Under the pieces are notes generated by a model, which ran no database searches, was not told the DNA's origin, and saw nothing but the letters and a program-made list of their open reading frames with translations. Of a stretch of 64,000 nucleotides of DNA, positions 38,045-49,258 are shown in pieces. Position 1 is the first letter of the stretch. Every line of letters begins with the position of its first letter. The stretch comes from Tillus elongatus. Its lineage: Eukaryota > Arthropoda > Insecta > Coleoptera > Cleridae. A program made the position numbers and the translations under genes. The stretch is taken from NCBI GenBank assembly GCA_964006375.1, contig OZ023267.1:85979406-86043405 (forward strand), read 5' to 3'.

Positions 38045-39533
38045 CTATGCTGAAGGTTGATCTGGTTGAACCCTGAATACGTTCAAAGTCACCAACCCGA
38101 AGTACAGCCGCCAGCCTTGCCCTTCCAGCTCGCGAGCCACCCCGGGCCCCACCGAAAAGACCAGACGCCATGCCCCAGGTCCTCCTGCCGTCTCCTGGTG
38201 CCACCACTGCTCAACATTGAGCGACCGGTTCTGGAGAGCAAGCATCCTGACAACATCCTCTAGGTCCACCTCTTGACCTCTGGGCCAAAAGCCGATCCGG
38301 ACCGGCCATGGGGCGCCCCCTGCCCTTACGGCGCTGAAGGCGATCTCCCCTACCGTCGTCCCAGACCAGCCGTTGAGAAGCCAACTCAGGGACTCGTCAT
38401 CCTCGGCGGTCACCAAGAACCACCCCGGATCGACTATCCCAGAGTTGCGGAAGCGGAGCTGCAACGCCCTGTCGGATACCGTCATGGCGTCCAACATCTC
38501 CGCCAGCAAACTCCTCCTTATTGGCTCCGCCTCTTCTGTCAGGACTGCGCCATCCCCCCTGTTGAAGGTGATGACTACCTGCATTTCCCTCCTACCCGCC
38601 GGACCCGACGTTCCCGAGGGGCCAGGGCCCGCCCCAGCAGCCGGGGACGCGGCCGCGCCCCGCCCCCGAAGGAGTGGGGACACATTAGCCGCTTTCCCAC
38701 CGCACACCCGCGGCTATCCCTCTTGGCCCGCCTTTCCGGCGGTGTTTCTTTTTCCGCTCTTGGCCGCTTCGCGTACGTGCCCCAAGTTGACTTGGGCCAG
38801 CCTGGCGGCCTCGATCGTGGAGATCCTGATGGTCCTCCCTGAGCCGGTGGCCGCCTGTCCAGCTTCCGTCCCTGTGGGCTCGGCTGCGCCTCAGACCTCT
38901 TTTTCTCCTGCTTCTCTGCCGACCGCCCGGGGGGCGACACAGGGGTAGAGCCTTTCGGCCCCTCCCTCACACCTCAACCTCGCCCGGTCCCGTCGGCAGG
39001 ACAATCGCCTTCACTTCCTTTTCTCTCGCCTCACGGTGCCGTCGTCGCACCTGTTGCCAGGCCGCCCGATCTGGTAGCTTCCCAGCGCTGACGATCCCTG
39101 AGGGTTCCCCGGCTCGGAAGCAGCCCGACTGGCCGCAGAGGCGAAGGGGATTTGCGGCGGCCGCCGAAGCAGCCTGCGCCTCTGGAGTGTCAACACCCCC
39201 CTGACGACGCTGCTGCCTCAGCTCCCCTCTCTCTCTCTCTCGCCTCCTTTTCTGGGCTCTCCACTTCCTTTTCCTTCCTCTCTTCCGCTTCCTTCGCGAC
39301 TCCTCGTCCTCGGCCTCTCCCATGGACACGTCCATGGGCCCGGCCAGACTCGCAGCCGACGAAGTTTGCCCCCCGTCGCTCCCCCCGGCAGCAACGTCCC
39401 CGACGGACCCGTACGCTTCCACCCCGGACGCCCCGCCAGGAGAGCGGAGGAGCGTTTCTTCCAGTTCCCTGATCGAACTGCTTGGAGAGACAGGGATCTC
39501 TCTACCTTTTACCTCCTCACTTGTTTTTGGCAC
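38045..39533 (-). pseudogene. ORF1 (gag-like, DUF4780-type) of LOA-like copy 1
   Basis: Starts MPKTSEEVKGREIP, has an acidic/basic low-complexity region with RKRKRGRKRKWRAQKRRR, a proline-rich middle in another frame, then a C-terminal domain with GWSGTTVGEIAF, RIGFWPRGQEVDLEDVVRML, QNRSLNVEQW and RLYFGLVTLNVFRV. I associate this with DUF4780 of insect non-LTR ORF1 proteins. Frameshifts near 38970 and 38700. Confidence 0.7.
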
Positions 39534-40135
39534 GTTACCTGTATTTTTTAATCCTTGTCCATGGTTGCTAGATGAGTCTTGTGTGATGGTGTGCTTATGG
39601 TGTGGTGAGCGTATAGATACGGGAGGTCACCCCACCGCCCCCCGGCGCTTCATTCATGATGAGACTTGATTCCGTTAAGAGCGGCTCTGCGGCCACGCCG
39701 TGGCGACCCGAAACGTGCAGCTAACCCCCTGTTCTGGAGCTACCCGGTGCTGCCGACACGATCGAGCATTTTTCGAATGGATGATAGGGCAGCCCCCTAC
39801 ACCGGCCAAGGCAAGGGTGGGCCCCTGTACTGTCCAAACGTCGCCAGGTGTGCCGGCCCTGGTTTGCACAGCGCTGCCAGTCCAGTACAGGCTCCGCTCG
39901 GAGTCCCTCCTCGGAGTCCGCGCCGAAGGCCGAGAAGCACAACCCGATCTATGTGTCTCGTGTCTGTGTTTGTATGCGTGTGGATGATGTGTGTGTGAAG
40001 GTTTGAGACTTTAGTAGACCATCGGCCCTGGGCGTTATTCCCATTGCCTGTCTCTAGGAGTCCAGTAGCTAAGTCACGCGCTGATCGATCAAGAGAACGA
40101 TCAACACACGACCAGGCTAAGGGACCACACCCCCC

Positions 40136-40878
40136 AACTGTTAGAGATAGGAAAGCGGTTAAATAGGGAAGGTTTTAGACAACCCTGTTTGTAATTTAAT
40201 GCCGTTTAGTTTACGATTTTATCTCTTTTGGTTGTTACGATATTTGAAAAAAACCTAAAATGACCCATTTTTGAAAATACCCTATATTTTCTTTATTTAT
40301 GAAAATTTCTGAAATATGTTAAAAGGTTCTCATAGGAACTTTTTACGTAAGAAATGCCTGTGTAGTCAGATTTCATTTCCAACGTTTCGTTAGTTTGAAA
40401 CCATCATCAACTTTGTTTTTTCATATGGGCGCCATATTGGATTTTCACGGTTTTGAAAAGCCCCTGTTTTTTTTTCTTTGCAAATGTGTACCACACTTAG
40501 TAAAAAAGTTAGGTTATGGGTTGAAAAACGAAAAAATATGATTTTGTTACGAATTTGGCAACGTCGCACGATGAAACACTCACACTGAAGGTGATTCTAC
40601 TGCATTTAATCTCTTAACTACAATTAATAACAACATATCCTTATAAGTACTAGTTTCTACTATGTGAAAATCTTTTGAAAACATAGAAATTACCCTTTTT
40701 GAAATTTTAACACAAAAAAGAAAGCAAAAAAACAATAATGTGTCAAAGACATAATAATTACCAAAATAAATTGTCTAATTTAACGTTCAAAATGCGACCC
40801 ATTTGCTTCCATACATTTAGCACATTTTTTTATCACCGATTTGGCAACACGATGAATTGTGTTACGGTTAACATTGTT
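40136..40878. repeat. left long inverted repeat of mariner-like element
   Basis: Inverse of 42245-42984, including GGCGCCATATTGGATTTTC and CATCGTGCGACGTTGC-equivalent blocks. Confidence 0.88.
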
Positions 40879-41197
40879 TATGATATATCACACTCGTACC
40901 GTGCAACAGAAAATAACGTCAAAAAAAGCCATAACTTTTGATAAATACATGAACGAATTGAATTATTATTTCTCAGAACACCAATATGACCCAAAAATCA
41001 TTTAAATATTTGGAATAACCAAAAGTTCAGTAAATAATTTGTTTAAATATATTTATCCGTCATACATTAATGCTCTAGTAGGCTTTGGATTTTATACGCA
41101 TGAAAATTTTTAAATCTGTCACGACTTCTATCAGAACTATAAACGCTTGTCTTTATTTAAACGCGTTTTATGTCTTGACTCGGGCCTAGTGTTCAGA

Positions 41198-42344
41198 ATG
41201 GCAGAAAATTTCTGGAATGAAGAAAAGTTTGATATGTTAGTATCATATATTAGAAATGAAAGGAATGCGGATAAGGCTGTCAACAATTACATATTTGGAA
41301 AATTACCCGGATAGACGACAACCCAACAAAAGGTATTTCTCTAAACTTGTAATGAATTTACTTGAATTCGGAGCTTTTGCAAACCTCGGTCTAAGAATTA
41401 TGAAATGGATAGTGAAAATCGTGACAGAAGTATTCAAGAATATTTTCATGAGAATCATATGTCCTCTACAAGGATTGCTGACAGGGAGCTACATATTGCT
41501 AAGTCAACATTATCGTCTGTATAATCCCACCATCGTACAAGGACTTCGAAAAGGTGATTTTAACAGAAGAGTAACTTTTTGCAATTGGTACCAGGGAAAA
41601 TGTCAAGATAATTTAAATTTTGAAAATAACATTGTATGGACGGACGAAACTTATGTTACAAATTGCGGAATATTCAACAAGCATAATCGTCATTATTGGG
41701 CTACCGAAAACCCTCAGCTGAGGGAACAGCGTAGGTTGCAAATTTGATTTGGCTTTAATGTTTGGTATGGAATGTATGGTGAGATATTTTTCGCTTTATT
41801 CTGAAAAATAATTATTCTTCAATCCTTTGAATTATTTTAATATTCGTATTGTAAGAAGAAATTAAACTATTTTATTTTAATAGGAAATCAACTAATTGGG
41901 CCCTTTAATTATGATCAAACATTGACAGAACAAAGATACCTTGGAATGTTGCAAAATGAAATAGTACCAGCAGTTATGGAAGTTCTCCCAGATAATGAGT
42001 TCCGTAATGTATGGTTTCAACAAGACGGCTGCCCTGTCCGTAATTCAAGGGTAGTGCAATTTTTTTATCTGAGACATTTGCTAAATGAATAATATCTAAC
42101 AGTGGCCCGGTGCGGTGGCCAGCGAGGTCTCCCGACCTCACTCCATTAGACTTTTATTTGTGTGGACATGTTAAAAACGAAATCTATGAATTTGATCGCC
42201 CAGCAAGCAGAGAAGTCCTCGAACAGCGTACGCGGGATGTTCTGTCCAATGTTAACCGTAACACAATTCATCGTGTTACCAAATCGGTGATAAAAAAAAT
42301 GTGCTAAATGTATGGAAGCAAATGGGTCGCATTTTGAACGTTAA
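41198..42344 (+). pseudogene. mariner-like DDE transposase with one intron
   Basis: HTH start MAENFWNEEKFDMLVSYIRN (41198), a decayed middle, then IVQGLRKGDFNRRVTFCNWY and IVWTDETYVTNCGIFNKHNR (first Asp, 41635). An in-frame TGA at 41746 and a GT-AG intron follow, then LIGPFNYDQTLTEQRYLGML, VWFQQDGCPVRNSRVV (second Asp, 42012), and WPARSPDLTPLDFYLCGHVK (third Asp, 42112). The end reads KCMEANGSHFER after a 1-base shift. Catalytic residues remain, but the N-terminal third is frameshifted, so it is inactive. Confidence 0.78.
41779..41883 (+). other. intron within the transposase
   Basis: GTGAGATATT at the start and TTATTTTAATAG at the end; splicing restores a Tyr-Gly-Asn-Gln reading without a shift. 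105 bp. Confidence 0.65.
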
Positions 42345-42984
42345 ATTAGACATTTTATTATGGTAATTATTATGTCATTTGACACATTATTGTTTTTTCC
42401 TTTCTTTTTTGTGTTAAAATTTCAAAAAGGGTAATTTCTATGTTTTCAAAAGATTTTCACCTAATATAAACTATTACTTATAAGGATATGTTGTTATTAA
42501 TTGTAGTTAAGATATTAAATGCAGTAGAATCACTTTAAGTGTGAGTGTTTCATCGTGCGACGTTGCAAAATTCGTAACAAAATCATATTTTTTCGTTTCT
42601 CAACCCATAACCTACCTTTTTTCACTAAGTGTGATACATATTTGTAAAGGAAAAAAAACAGGTGCTTTTTACAATGGCGAAAATCCAATATGGCGCCCCT
42701 ATGAAAAACAAAGTTGAAAATGGTTCCCAACTATCGAAATGTTGGAAATAAAATCTGACCACATAGGCGTTTCCTACGTAAAAAGTTGCTATGAGAAAGT
42801 TTTTACATATTTCATAAATTTGCACAAATAAAGAAAATACAGGCTACTTTCGAAAATGCATCATTTTAGTTTTTTTCAAATATCGTAAAAACCAAAAAAA
42901 AATCGTAAACTAAAAGGCATTCAATTACAAACAGAATTGTCTAAAACTTTCCCCAGTTTAACCGCTTTCCTATCTCTAACAGTT
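42245..42984. repeat. right long inverted repeat of mariner-like element
   Basis: Begins inside the transposase coding region (ACAATTCATCGTGTTACC) and ends CTATCTCTAACAGTT. Confidence 0.88.
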
Positions 42985-43143
42985 TCGGAGATCGCAATAC
43001 ATGCATCACCAATTTCGGGCACACTATATATGTCAAAAAATTGTGAGTATGCTCTCAAAGATGAAAGGACACATTGTTATATTGTCAAGCTTTCGGAATG
43101 ATTTACTTTTTTATCAACGCTGGTTAAAATATGGAAAAATGTG

Positions 43144-44728
43144 GACAGAGCCAGTACGTTATGGTAGTGAATTTTCATAAAAATGGTTTTTAATAGCAAA
43201 TCTGTCGTTGTTACGAAATCAGGCATCAAATTTATTATTATTATAACTTATGTATCATATTGCATCAAAATAACTTTATTGTTTGAGAAATAACAAAAAT
43301 TTTACGAAAACAAGGTTTAAATTTCCCCTAAAAACCTGTTTAGATTTTCCTGGCTAAGAATCTGTAGACAAAACATTAATTGGCCAATCGCCTGTAAACT
43401 AAGAAAAAAGTTTTATATGAAGATGCGTCATACCGCTTCATTTTCGAAAGATGTGTTAAATTTGTTTTAAATAACGAAAAGTATTGTCAATAATAATGCA
43501 TGACTCCTGAATTCAGTTCATTTAGTTTATTTACTCGGAAAACAGGACTATAAACTAATACTTTAAGATTACCCTAATTTAAGGAATACTAGCCCGACAA
43601 GCCCAATCAAACGTCTCAGCATAATACACAACTAAAGATTGACTTATTAAGAATAGGCTACAAATCTACGGGTAAACAATCATATATGAAACATAGCCAG
43701 GACATATTCTAAGAGCTCTGATATAGATATAGATGGAACATTCAATAGAATTTTTTTAAGATCCAATCGGAAAACCTTTAAATTTTGCAAGCCCAGATGT
43801 TAACGAAAATTTGTTGTTGGGAATAATGTTACAATACATGATGTAGGTATTTTCAGCCCTGTCATGATTATTGTCAATATATTATAAAGGTATTGTTTGA
43901 AAATCCTGCTTTATCGTTAAATCAGACCAGTGTTTATAATGGTGTAATTGCTTTTCTTTTCAGCCACCATCCACTATAAACAACCCGCTGAGAAAAATCT
44001 TTAATTAACAGATACTGCACACGATCAACGCGATATGCATATAGCTGCTGATCTTCCATACATGATGCTTATCTGTTCTGCAATTCTTTGTCTACGTGTT
44101 CCAGGATTTTTCAGGTACGACATATTGCTTCAATTTAACTGTTCATATTGCTATAGGTCTCTCTCTCTCTCTCTCTCTCTCTCTGATGGGTACAGTTTCC
44201 TAAAACCGGCAGCTTCACAATGTCGTGCATAAATATTAATGAATATTTGACTACTTGGCAAGCATGGTTGTGCCAACCTTTTCCGATAGTTACTTCTCGT
44301 TGTCCGAGGATTACACAGCATAATATCATAATTTTGGTGTGGCATGCCATGAGCCGTTGCATATACAAGTTGCATATCATTGTAAGCTGCACGATATAGT
44401 GGCCATTTAGGTGCAATGCCAGCCCTATAAGTGCATATCAGTAATCTCGGTGTTGGTAGATTCTGCTATTTCATTAAAATATTTTTAATTCTGGAGATCA
44501 AAATATCGCATAACATCCTGTAACCTAAAAATGAAACGCTCATATAAACTTTTTATCTTAGAGTTAAGTCAAAAATCACCTAATAAAATTTGTCTACATG
44601 GTTATTACCTATAGATACTTCATCAATTGCCGAATCTATCTAACGTTGTAAGCAAACGGAGAATCAAGTTGTTAGCATTTAACATTTTTTATGAAAAGTT
44701 TCAACATAATTCACTTTCTGCGTCCGGA
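43144..44728. mobile_element. non-autonomous DNA transposon, same family as 14812-16301
   Basis: Left end AGAGCCAGTACGTTATGGTAGTGAATTTTCAT and right end ATAATTCACTTTCTGCGTCCGG are inverse-related but diverged. The interior lacks a transposase and includes a (CT)n run at 44158-44184. Boundaries approximate. Confidence 0.5.
44158..44184. repeat. (CT)n run
   Basis: About 13 CT dinucleotides. Confidence 0.95.
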
Positions 44729-44894
44729 ATAAAGTGGTACGAGATAAGAAATAGATAGCACAATTTCTCAATAGGTAGTATAATATATCAATAGGTGCCA
44801 AGTGCTCTGGTGTTGATACGCAAGCTATGCACTATCCCACTCAAAGGTCAACTGCTTGTTCCTTTTTCTTGCGTTCTGCTTCTGATAATGAAGT

Positions 44895-45965
44895 TATTTC
44901 TATAATCAGTAATTTAAAGACAACCCCTGCACTGGGTTTAGACGAACTAACTGGGTGACTTTTTCAGGTTGGTCATCATTTTTCAGTTAAGCCAATTGTT
45001 CACATAATTAATAGAATTTTTGAAACAGGTGTGTTGCATCTTAGATCAAAGGATTTTACTTGTGGTGTATCATAGTCTGCTTGAGTTCATTTTTAGGTAT
45101 GGAATATTGTGCTAGGGATCAGCATACGAAACCTACTTGAATCATCTACGCATCACTCAGAACTGCATAATTAAGACAATGTTAAACAAAGAAATAACAT
45201 ATCCTACCAACTTACTGTATAACCAGCCAACTAATATACTTAATGTCACTGGTTTGTACGTAACGGCAGTCATACAATATAGGCACACTACTGTAAGCCT
45301 CCAGAATTTGATGTCTCATGATTATCAGAGAATGGGTAAAATGGGTGATTTTCTGATTGCTGTGTCGTGTAGAAAAAACATATAACAGCGTTATGTAGCA
45401 TACCTTGGCCCAAAACTGTATAATCTAGTGGCACCAGATATAAAAAATGAAAGCTAATTATAAATTTAGAAAATAACTTTTAGAATATGTAATTAGGAAC
45501 ATTGTGAGGTTTGAACAAATTATTTAGAATATAATAAGTGTGTATATTTGGGTAAATGGTATGCATGGACGTGTGAATGTATATGCGTATGTGTGTCTAA
45601 GCGTGCAAAAGGGTGTGCGTGTGAGTGTTAGAGCGGGTAGATATTTTCTGTGTGTAAGATTTTAGAATATTTTATAAATATCAGATATTGCCTCCTAATA
45701 TCGTGATGGAGGGGAAGGAGACTTTTATCGTGGGCTGTTGCAAAATTTATCTAATGATTGGAATCATATTGGACAGTTGAATCACCCAAGCATAATATGT
45801 ATAGCCTGAAACAGGTGTGGTAATTGTGTTTCAGTGAGCTCTATGTAATATGTAGCTTAACAGACTAGGCACAGACAAGTTCTTCTAAAAATGGCTTTTA
45901 CCAAATTGTAAAGGATTGTAGCAATTCTGTTAAAATGTACTTTTTTGTAAATAAATAAAGAAATA
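44895..45965 (+). pseudogene. LINE 3' fragment (RT tail and A-rich end)
   Basis: LKTTPALGLDELTG-type RT start (44920-44960), a gap, then YETYLNHLRITQNCIIKTML and TYPTNLLYNQPTNILNVTGLYV (45135-45260). It ends in TTTTTGTAAATAAATAAAGAAATAAA at about 45940-45970, the usual LINE tail. CR1/Jockey-like by its C-terminal blocks. Many frame breaks. Confidence 0.65.
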
Positions 45966-45969
45966 AAAA

Positions 45970-46390
45970 ATATTGTTATCAAACTACAGATTCAATGTAA
46001 CAAAAATAATTGCAATTCAAGTCTTTTGGTAATAAATTTAACAGAATTAGGAAAACGTCACAAAATATATTCCTTGTTGCTAGAAAAGGGTGCGGTATAA
46101 AGTTAAATAGGATAAAACAAGATGGATATATTCAAACATTTAGTCGTTTTCAATTCTGCTTCTAATCAACCAATGTCGCATACATACATGTTTTTCATTA
46201 CCGAATTCACCTGAATTTATTATTAAAATTGAAAATGTTAGGTTGGTTGAAGGCGAGGTGTTGATTTCATTTGAGGTAACCTCATTGTTTCCTAGGCGTT
46301 AACGTACTTAGAAGAGTCTTCAAAAATGAATAACATAAATGAAAAGGTCTTAACAAATCTTTCTATTAAACAAAATATTTTTTAATTCAA
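45970..46390. other. spacer before the Penelope-like fragment
   Basis: AT-rich; perhaps decayed Penelope RT sequence near 46290-46390, but I cannot support a frame. Confidence 0.4.
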
Positions 46391-46394
46391 CAAT

Positions 46395-46822
46395 AAGTTT
46401 TTTGAACAAACCCTTGACACAGCAATGGGCAATCCCCTATCGCCATTTATTTCGGACCTTTTCATGAGTAGATTTGAAACAGATCTAGGTAGCAATTTAA
46501 AAAAAACCCAATTTGCAGCTAACATTTACGACAATAAATTCCTTAAAAATCTTGCTAGGTAACCCAAAAGATAAGGATAGTACCGCTAAAATGTCGGGAA
46601 TTTATGAAATAAGTTGTAAAAATTGTGATCTTAAATACGTCGGGCAAACAAGAAGATCTATTGAAATTAGATTATATGAACATTTAGCACAATTAAGGTA
46701 CGGTACTATAGCTAAATCTTCCGTTGCCCGGCATATTTGGGATATTAATCACCACGTAAATAAGGAGAATCTAAAATTGATTAAAAATGTTAGACAACCG
46801 GGACAGCTAAACGCCTTCGAAA

Positions 46823-46823
<1 letters not shown>
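46395..46823 (+). pseudogene. Penelope-like retroelement: RT end and GIY-YIG endonuclease
   Basis: RT catalytic-region remnant TAMGNPLSPFISDLFMSRFE (about 46420-46480), a frame change, then a GIY-YIG domain: GIYEISCKNCDLKYVGQTRR (46597-46656), IRLYEHLAQLRYG and SVARHIWDINHH. RT followed by GIY-YIG with a CxxC motif between is the signature of Penelope-like elements. The open frame runs straight into (TA)n at the C-terminal 'ERIYI' codons. Confidence 0.8.

Positions 46824-46911
<88 letters not shown>
46824..46911. repeat. (TA)n array
   Basis: About 88 bp of TA following the GIY-YIG frame. Confidence 0.95.
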
Positions 46912-46919
<8 letters not shown>

Positions 46920-48410
46920 GAAAAGGGTATGAGCTTCTCCGCCGCCTATGGTGAGTCTGTTGATAGCTCACTTTACAAGAAAGACCGGCAGAAGCACGTC
47001 CGATATAAAATAAAAATAGTTCACGTATTTCCGCCATATGAAATATGTTAATTTTTGTGTTGTTGGACCACCCTCAATCGTTATAGACCAACTACCTGCA
47101 CAGTTGTAGATGTAAGATATTTAGAATTATTCATCCTCTTATGACGCTAACTTAGTTAGTGAAACGATCGTCAGTTTTTTTAAACGTGTTGTGGTGATTT
47201 GGGCTTTCCAAGTGTACGAATCAGTTGTTCTATGAAACACTATCTACGATCCACTTGTATATGGATAATACACCGTTAACAATAATCTTAATTGAAACTA
47301 CATCAAAAATAGTCTAATTAGATTAATTAACAATTTAAGTTTTACAACTTCTTGATATTTAATTAACTCGAACATGCCACGCATGGAAATATTTATAGAA
47401 AAAGGTATTATCTGAAACTCGCCACTTTTTTATTGTTCATTCATACAATGAGCAATTGATTACGTAAGAATAGGCAATGTAGCAGAAATAGAGGAACAGA
47501 AGGGAGACACGTGGTGTTCAGTAAGGAATAACAAAGCATTTGTACTGATAGGACCAATTCTGATAATCTAATAAGACCAAAATCAATATCGTGTTTTCCT
47601 TCGCTGATTTAGAAACACTTGTCAATAATGAAATAGTGGCTCCATTGTTAAGTAGACACAACTACTCAATAGAACAGAACTCTGTTCATGAAATACAATA
47701 TTGCTACCTACCATAGGTCTATTCAGTAAGGCGCAATCTATAAACGCTACATGATAGATCAAAAACAAGGTCTTTTGTTCCTACGCGAACAACAATTATG
47801 TGCTTGAGCACTAGCTAACAAATAAAGCTGATTAGTTAGATAATCTGCGAGCACAAAAGTTTTAGATTACTAGTGAATTTATAGTAAAGAACCTACAGAA
47901 AGTCATTACATTTTGGGGCATAAAACTTCAAAGACTTAACACAACTTACGCCTACAACTTGTTGCCTTGTTGCCACCCAAACAACATAATATAAAAGTTG
48001 AAATTACGGAATAAACAAAGCGTTTTAGTTTTTTCATTGATTTCATGTATTGTTTGACGTAAAAGAAATACATTCGGTACATACGAGAACGGACCCCTAT
48101 GGTCTTCCCTGACATATATATTAATAGACTAGGGAGAACTAATTATTTATATTTTTTAACAACTAACTTTGTACAAAGAACTAACATCTAGCCTAACATA
48201 CATTGTCTCTATATTAGGAAAGGAATGGGCCAGGGCTGTCAATTTACAAAACTGTTAGTTGGTTGTACACAGTCTCTATTTTATAACATTTTGTGTTATT
48301 TGGAGTTGTCCAAACAACACCGGTATGGAGACCCTGTCGTAGATCTCACAATGTTCTAGGAGGTTGGCTACTATAGCCGTATTACTTTATAGGTATGTTC
48401 TCGCTGTAAT
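46912..48410. other. AT-rich DNA, no gene
   Basis: Probably Penelope-like 3' sequence at first (to about 47040), then nothing recognised. Confidence 0.45.
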
Positions 48411-48478
48411 TAGTATACCGTACTGATGAGCTCTGATTAGAGCAAAACCGGTCTGCGGTTCTAATTATGGTGAGAATA
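48411..48478 (+). ncRNA. hammerhead ribozyme fossil
   Basis: Core CTGATGA (48423-48429); stem II GCTCT/AGAGC with a GATT loop (48430-48443). AAAA follows, where GAAA is required, so G12 is changed to A. Stem III is ACCG/CGGT (48447-48450 and 48456-48459), then a TT cleavage position. Interrupted stem I pairs GTAT..ACC..TA (48413-48422) with TA..GGT..ATAC (48462-48479). The layout matches type I hammerheads reported in Penelope-like elements (recalled). The G-to-A change lies in a former CG pair, consistent with CpG decay, and should abolish self-cleavage. Confidence 0.6.
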
Positions 48479-48644
48479 CATCAAGCCTTACTTATCCTTT
48501 CTATTTACAGGATAATTACAAAAAGAAATATTTTTTTCTGTTTTTAGTATAACTTTTTTACTCGTGAACCAATTTTCATAATAGAGATCTTATATTAAAA
48601 CAAAAGCCTCCGACAGCAAAGCTCAGTTAACAGAATCGACATAT

Positions 48645-49258
48645 ACAGCGTGATCAACTAAAGCGCGTGATCAAAAATGATCAAAATCCTAATCGTTTTA
48701 AAAATTTCGTTTTGACAGGAGAATTGAGTGGAAATCAATTTGCTTATGCAGGAACCATTAGTTGTGGCCACGAATTTTTTGCTCATCTGTATACGTCGAA
48801 AATCTTCGTTGAAATAACTCAATTACAAACCGCTTGTTTCCAAAGGAGATTCATTCAAACTCTCATCTGTAAATATTTGTAACTAAGGTAATGCCTTTCG
48901 TTACCTTAGTTACGAATATTTTCAGATGAGAGCCTAAATCAACCTCCTTTGGAAATAAACCGTTCTTTTAACGACAATTTTCGACTATGCAGACGAGAAA
49001 CTATTTTAGTGCCCACAATTAATGGTTCTTTCATAAGCAAGTTAATCGTTCATTCTGCGTCGATTTTGTTAACTGACTCTTTCCTTGTAATCATTCTGTA
49101 AATGAAAAGGATAAACGGGAAATTCGAAGACCATCCTGTAGGCTGGGTCCTATTTCAACATGTTTTGAGTTGAATTTTAAGAAATAAAATTTGTTTTTCA
49201 AACGCGAGCTTCTTGGCGGTATAGAAGATTTTCGATGTTTTATTCAACACCCTGTATA
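48645..49258. mobile_element. foldback MITE-like element
   Basis: Ends ATACAGCGTGATCAAC (48648) and TTCAACACCCTGTAT (49243) are inverse-related. The interior is a long imperfect inverted repeat: 48740-48893 mirrors 48897-49050, closing tightly at TAACTAAGGTAATG...CGTTACCTTAGTTA. No coding capacity; the 71-aa ORF in it is structural. Confidence 0.65.

Larger units (their letters stand above)
35283..40135 (-). mobile_element. I/LOA-like non-LTR retrotransposon, copy 1
   Basis: GC-rich island in AT-rich DNA. On the minus strand it runs 5' leader (40135-39534), gag-like ORF1, endonuclease, reverse transcriptase, and the start of RNase H, where it is truncated (35300). The 5' end (CCAGGCTAAGGG on plus, then C-rich) is shared with copy 2 at about 55845. 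Several frameshifts and stops make it inactive. Confidence 0.85.
40136..42984 (+). mobile_element. mariner-like transposon with ~740-bp inverted repeats
   Basis: Arms 40136-40878 and 42245-42984 are inverse copies at roughly 85-90% identity by eye, ending AACTGTTAGAGATAGGAAAGCGG outward. The right arm includes the end of the transposase coding region; the left arm therefore carries an inverted, non-expressed copy of it (about 40780-40878). The left end abuts the 5' end of the LOA-like element. Confidence 0.85.

Noticed and set aside
36592..39987. Plus-strand Pro/Arg-rich ORFs
   Set aside because: Shadows of GC-rich minus-strand retrotransposon frames.
48667..48882. 71-aa ORF
   Set aside because: Lies in one arm of the foldback element; no homology to a known protein.
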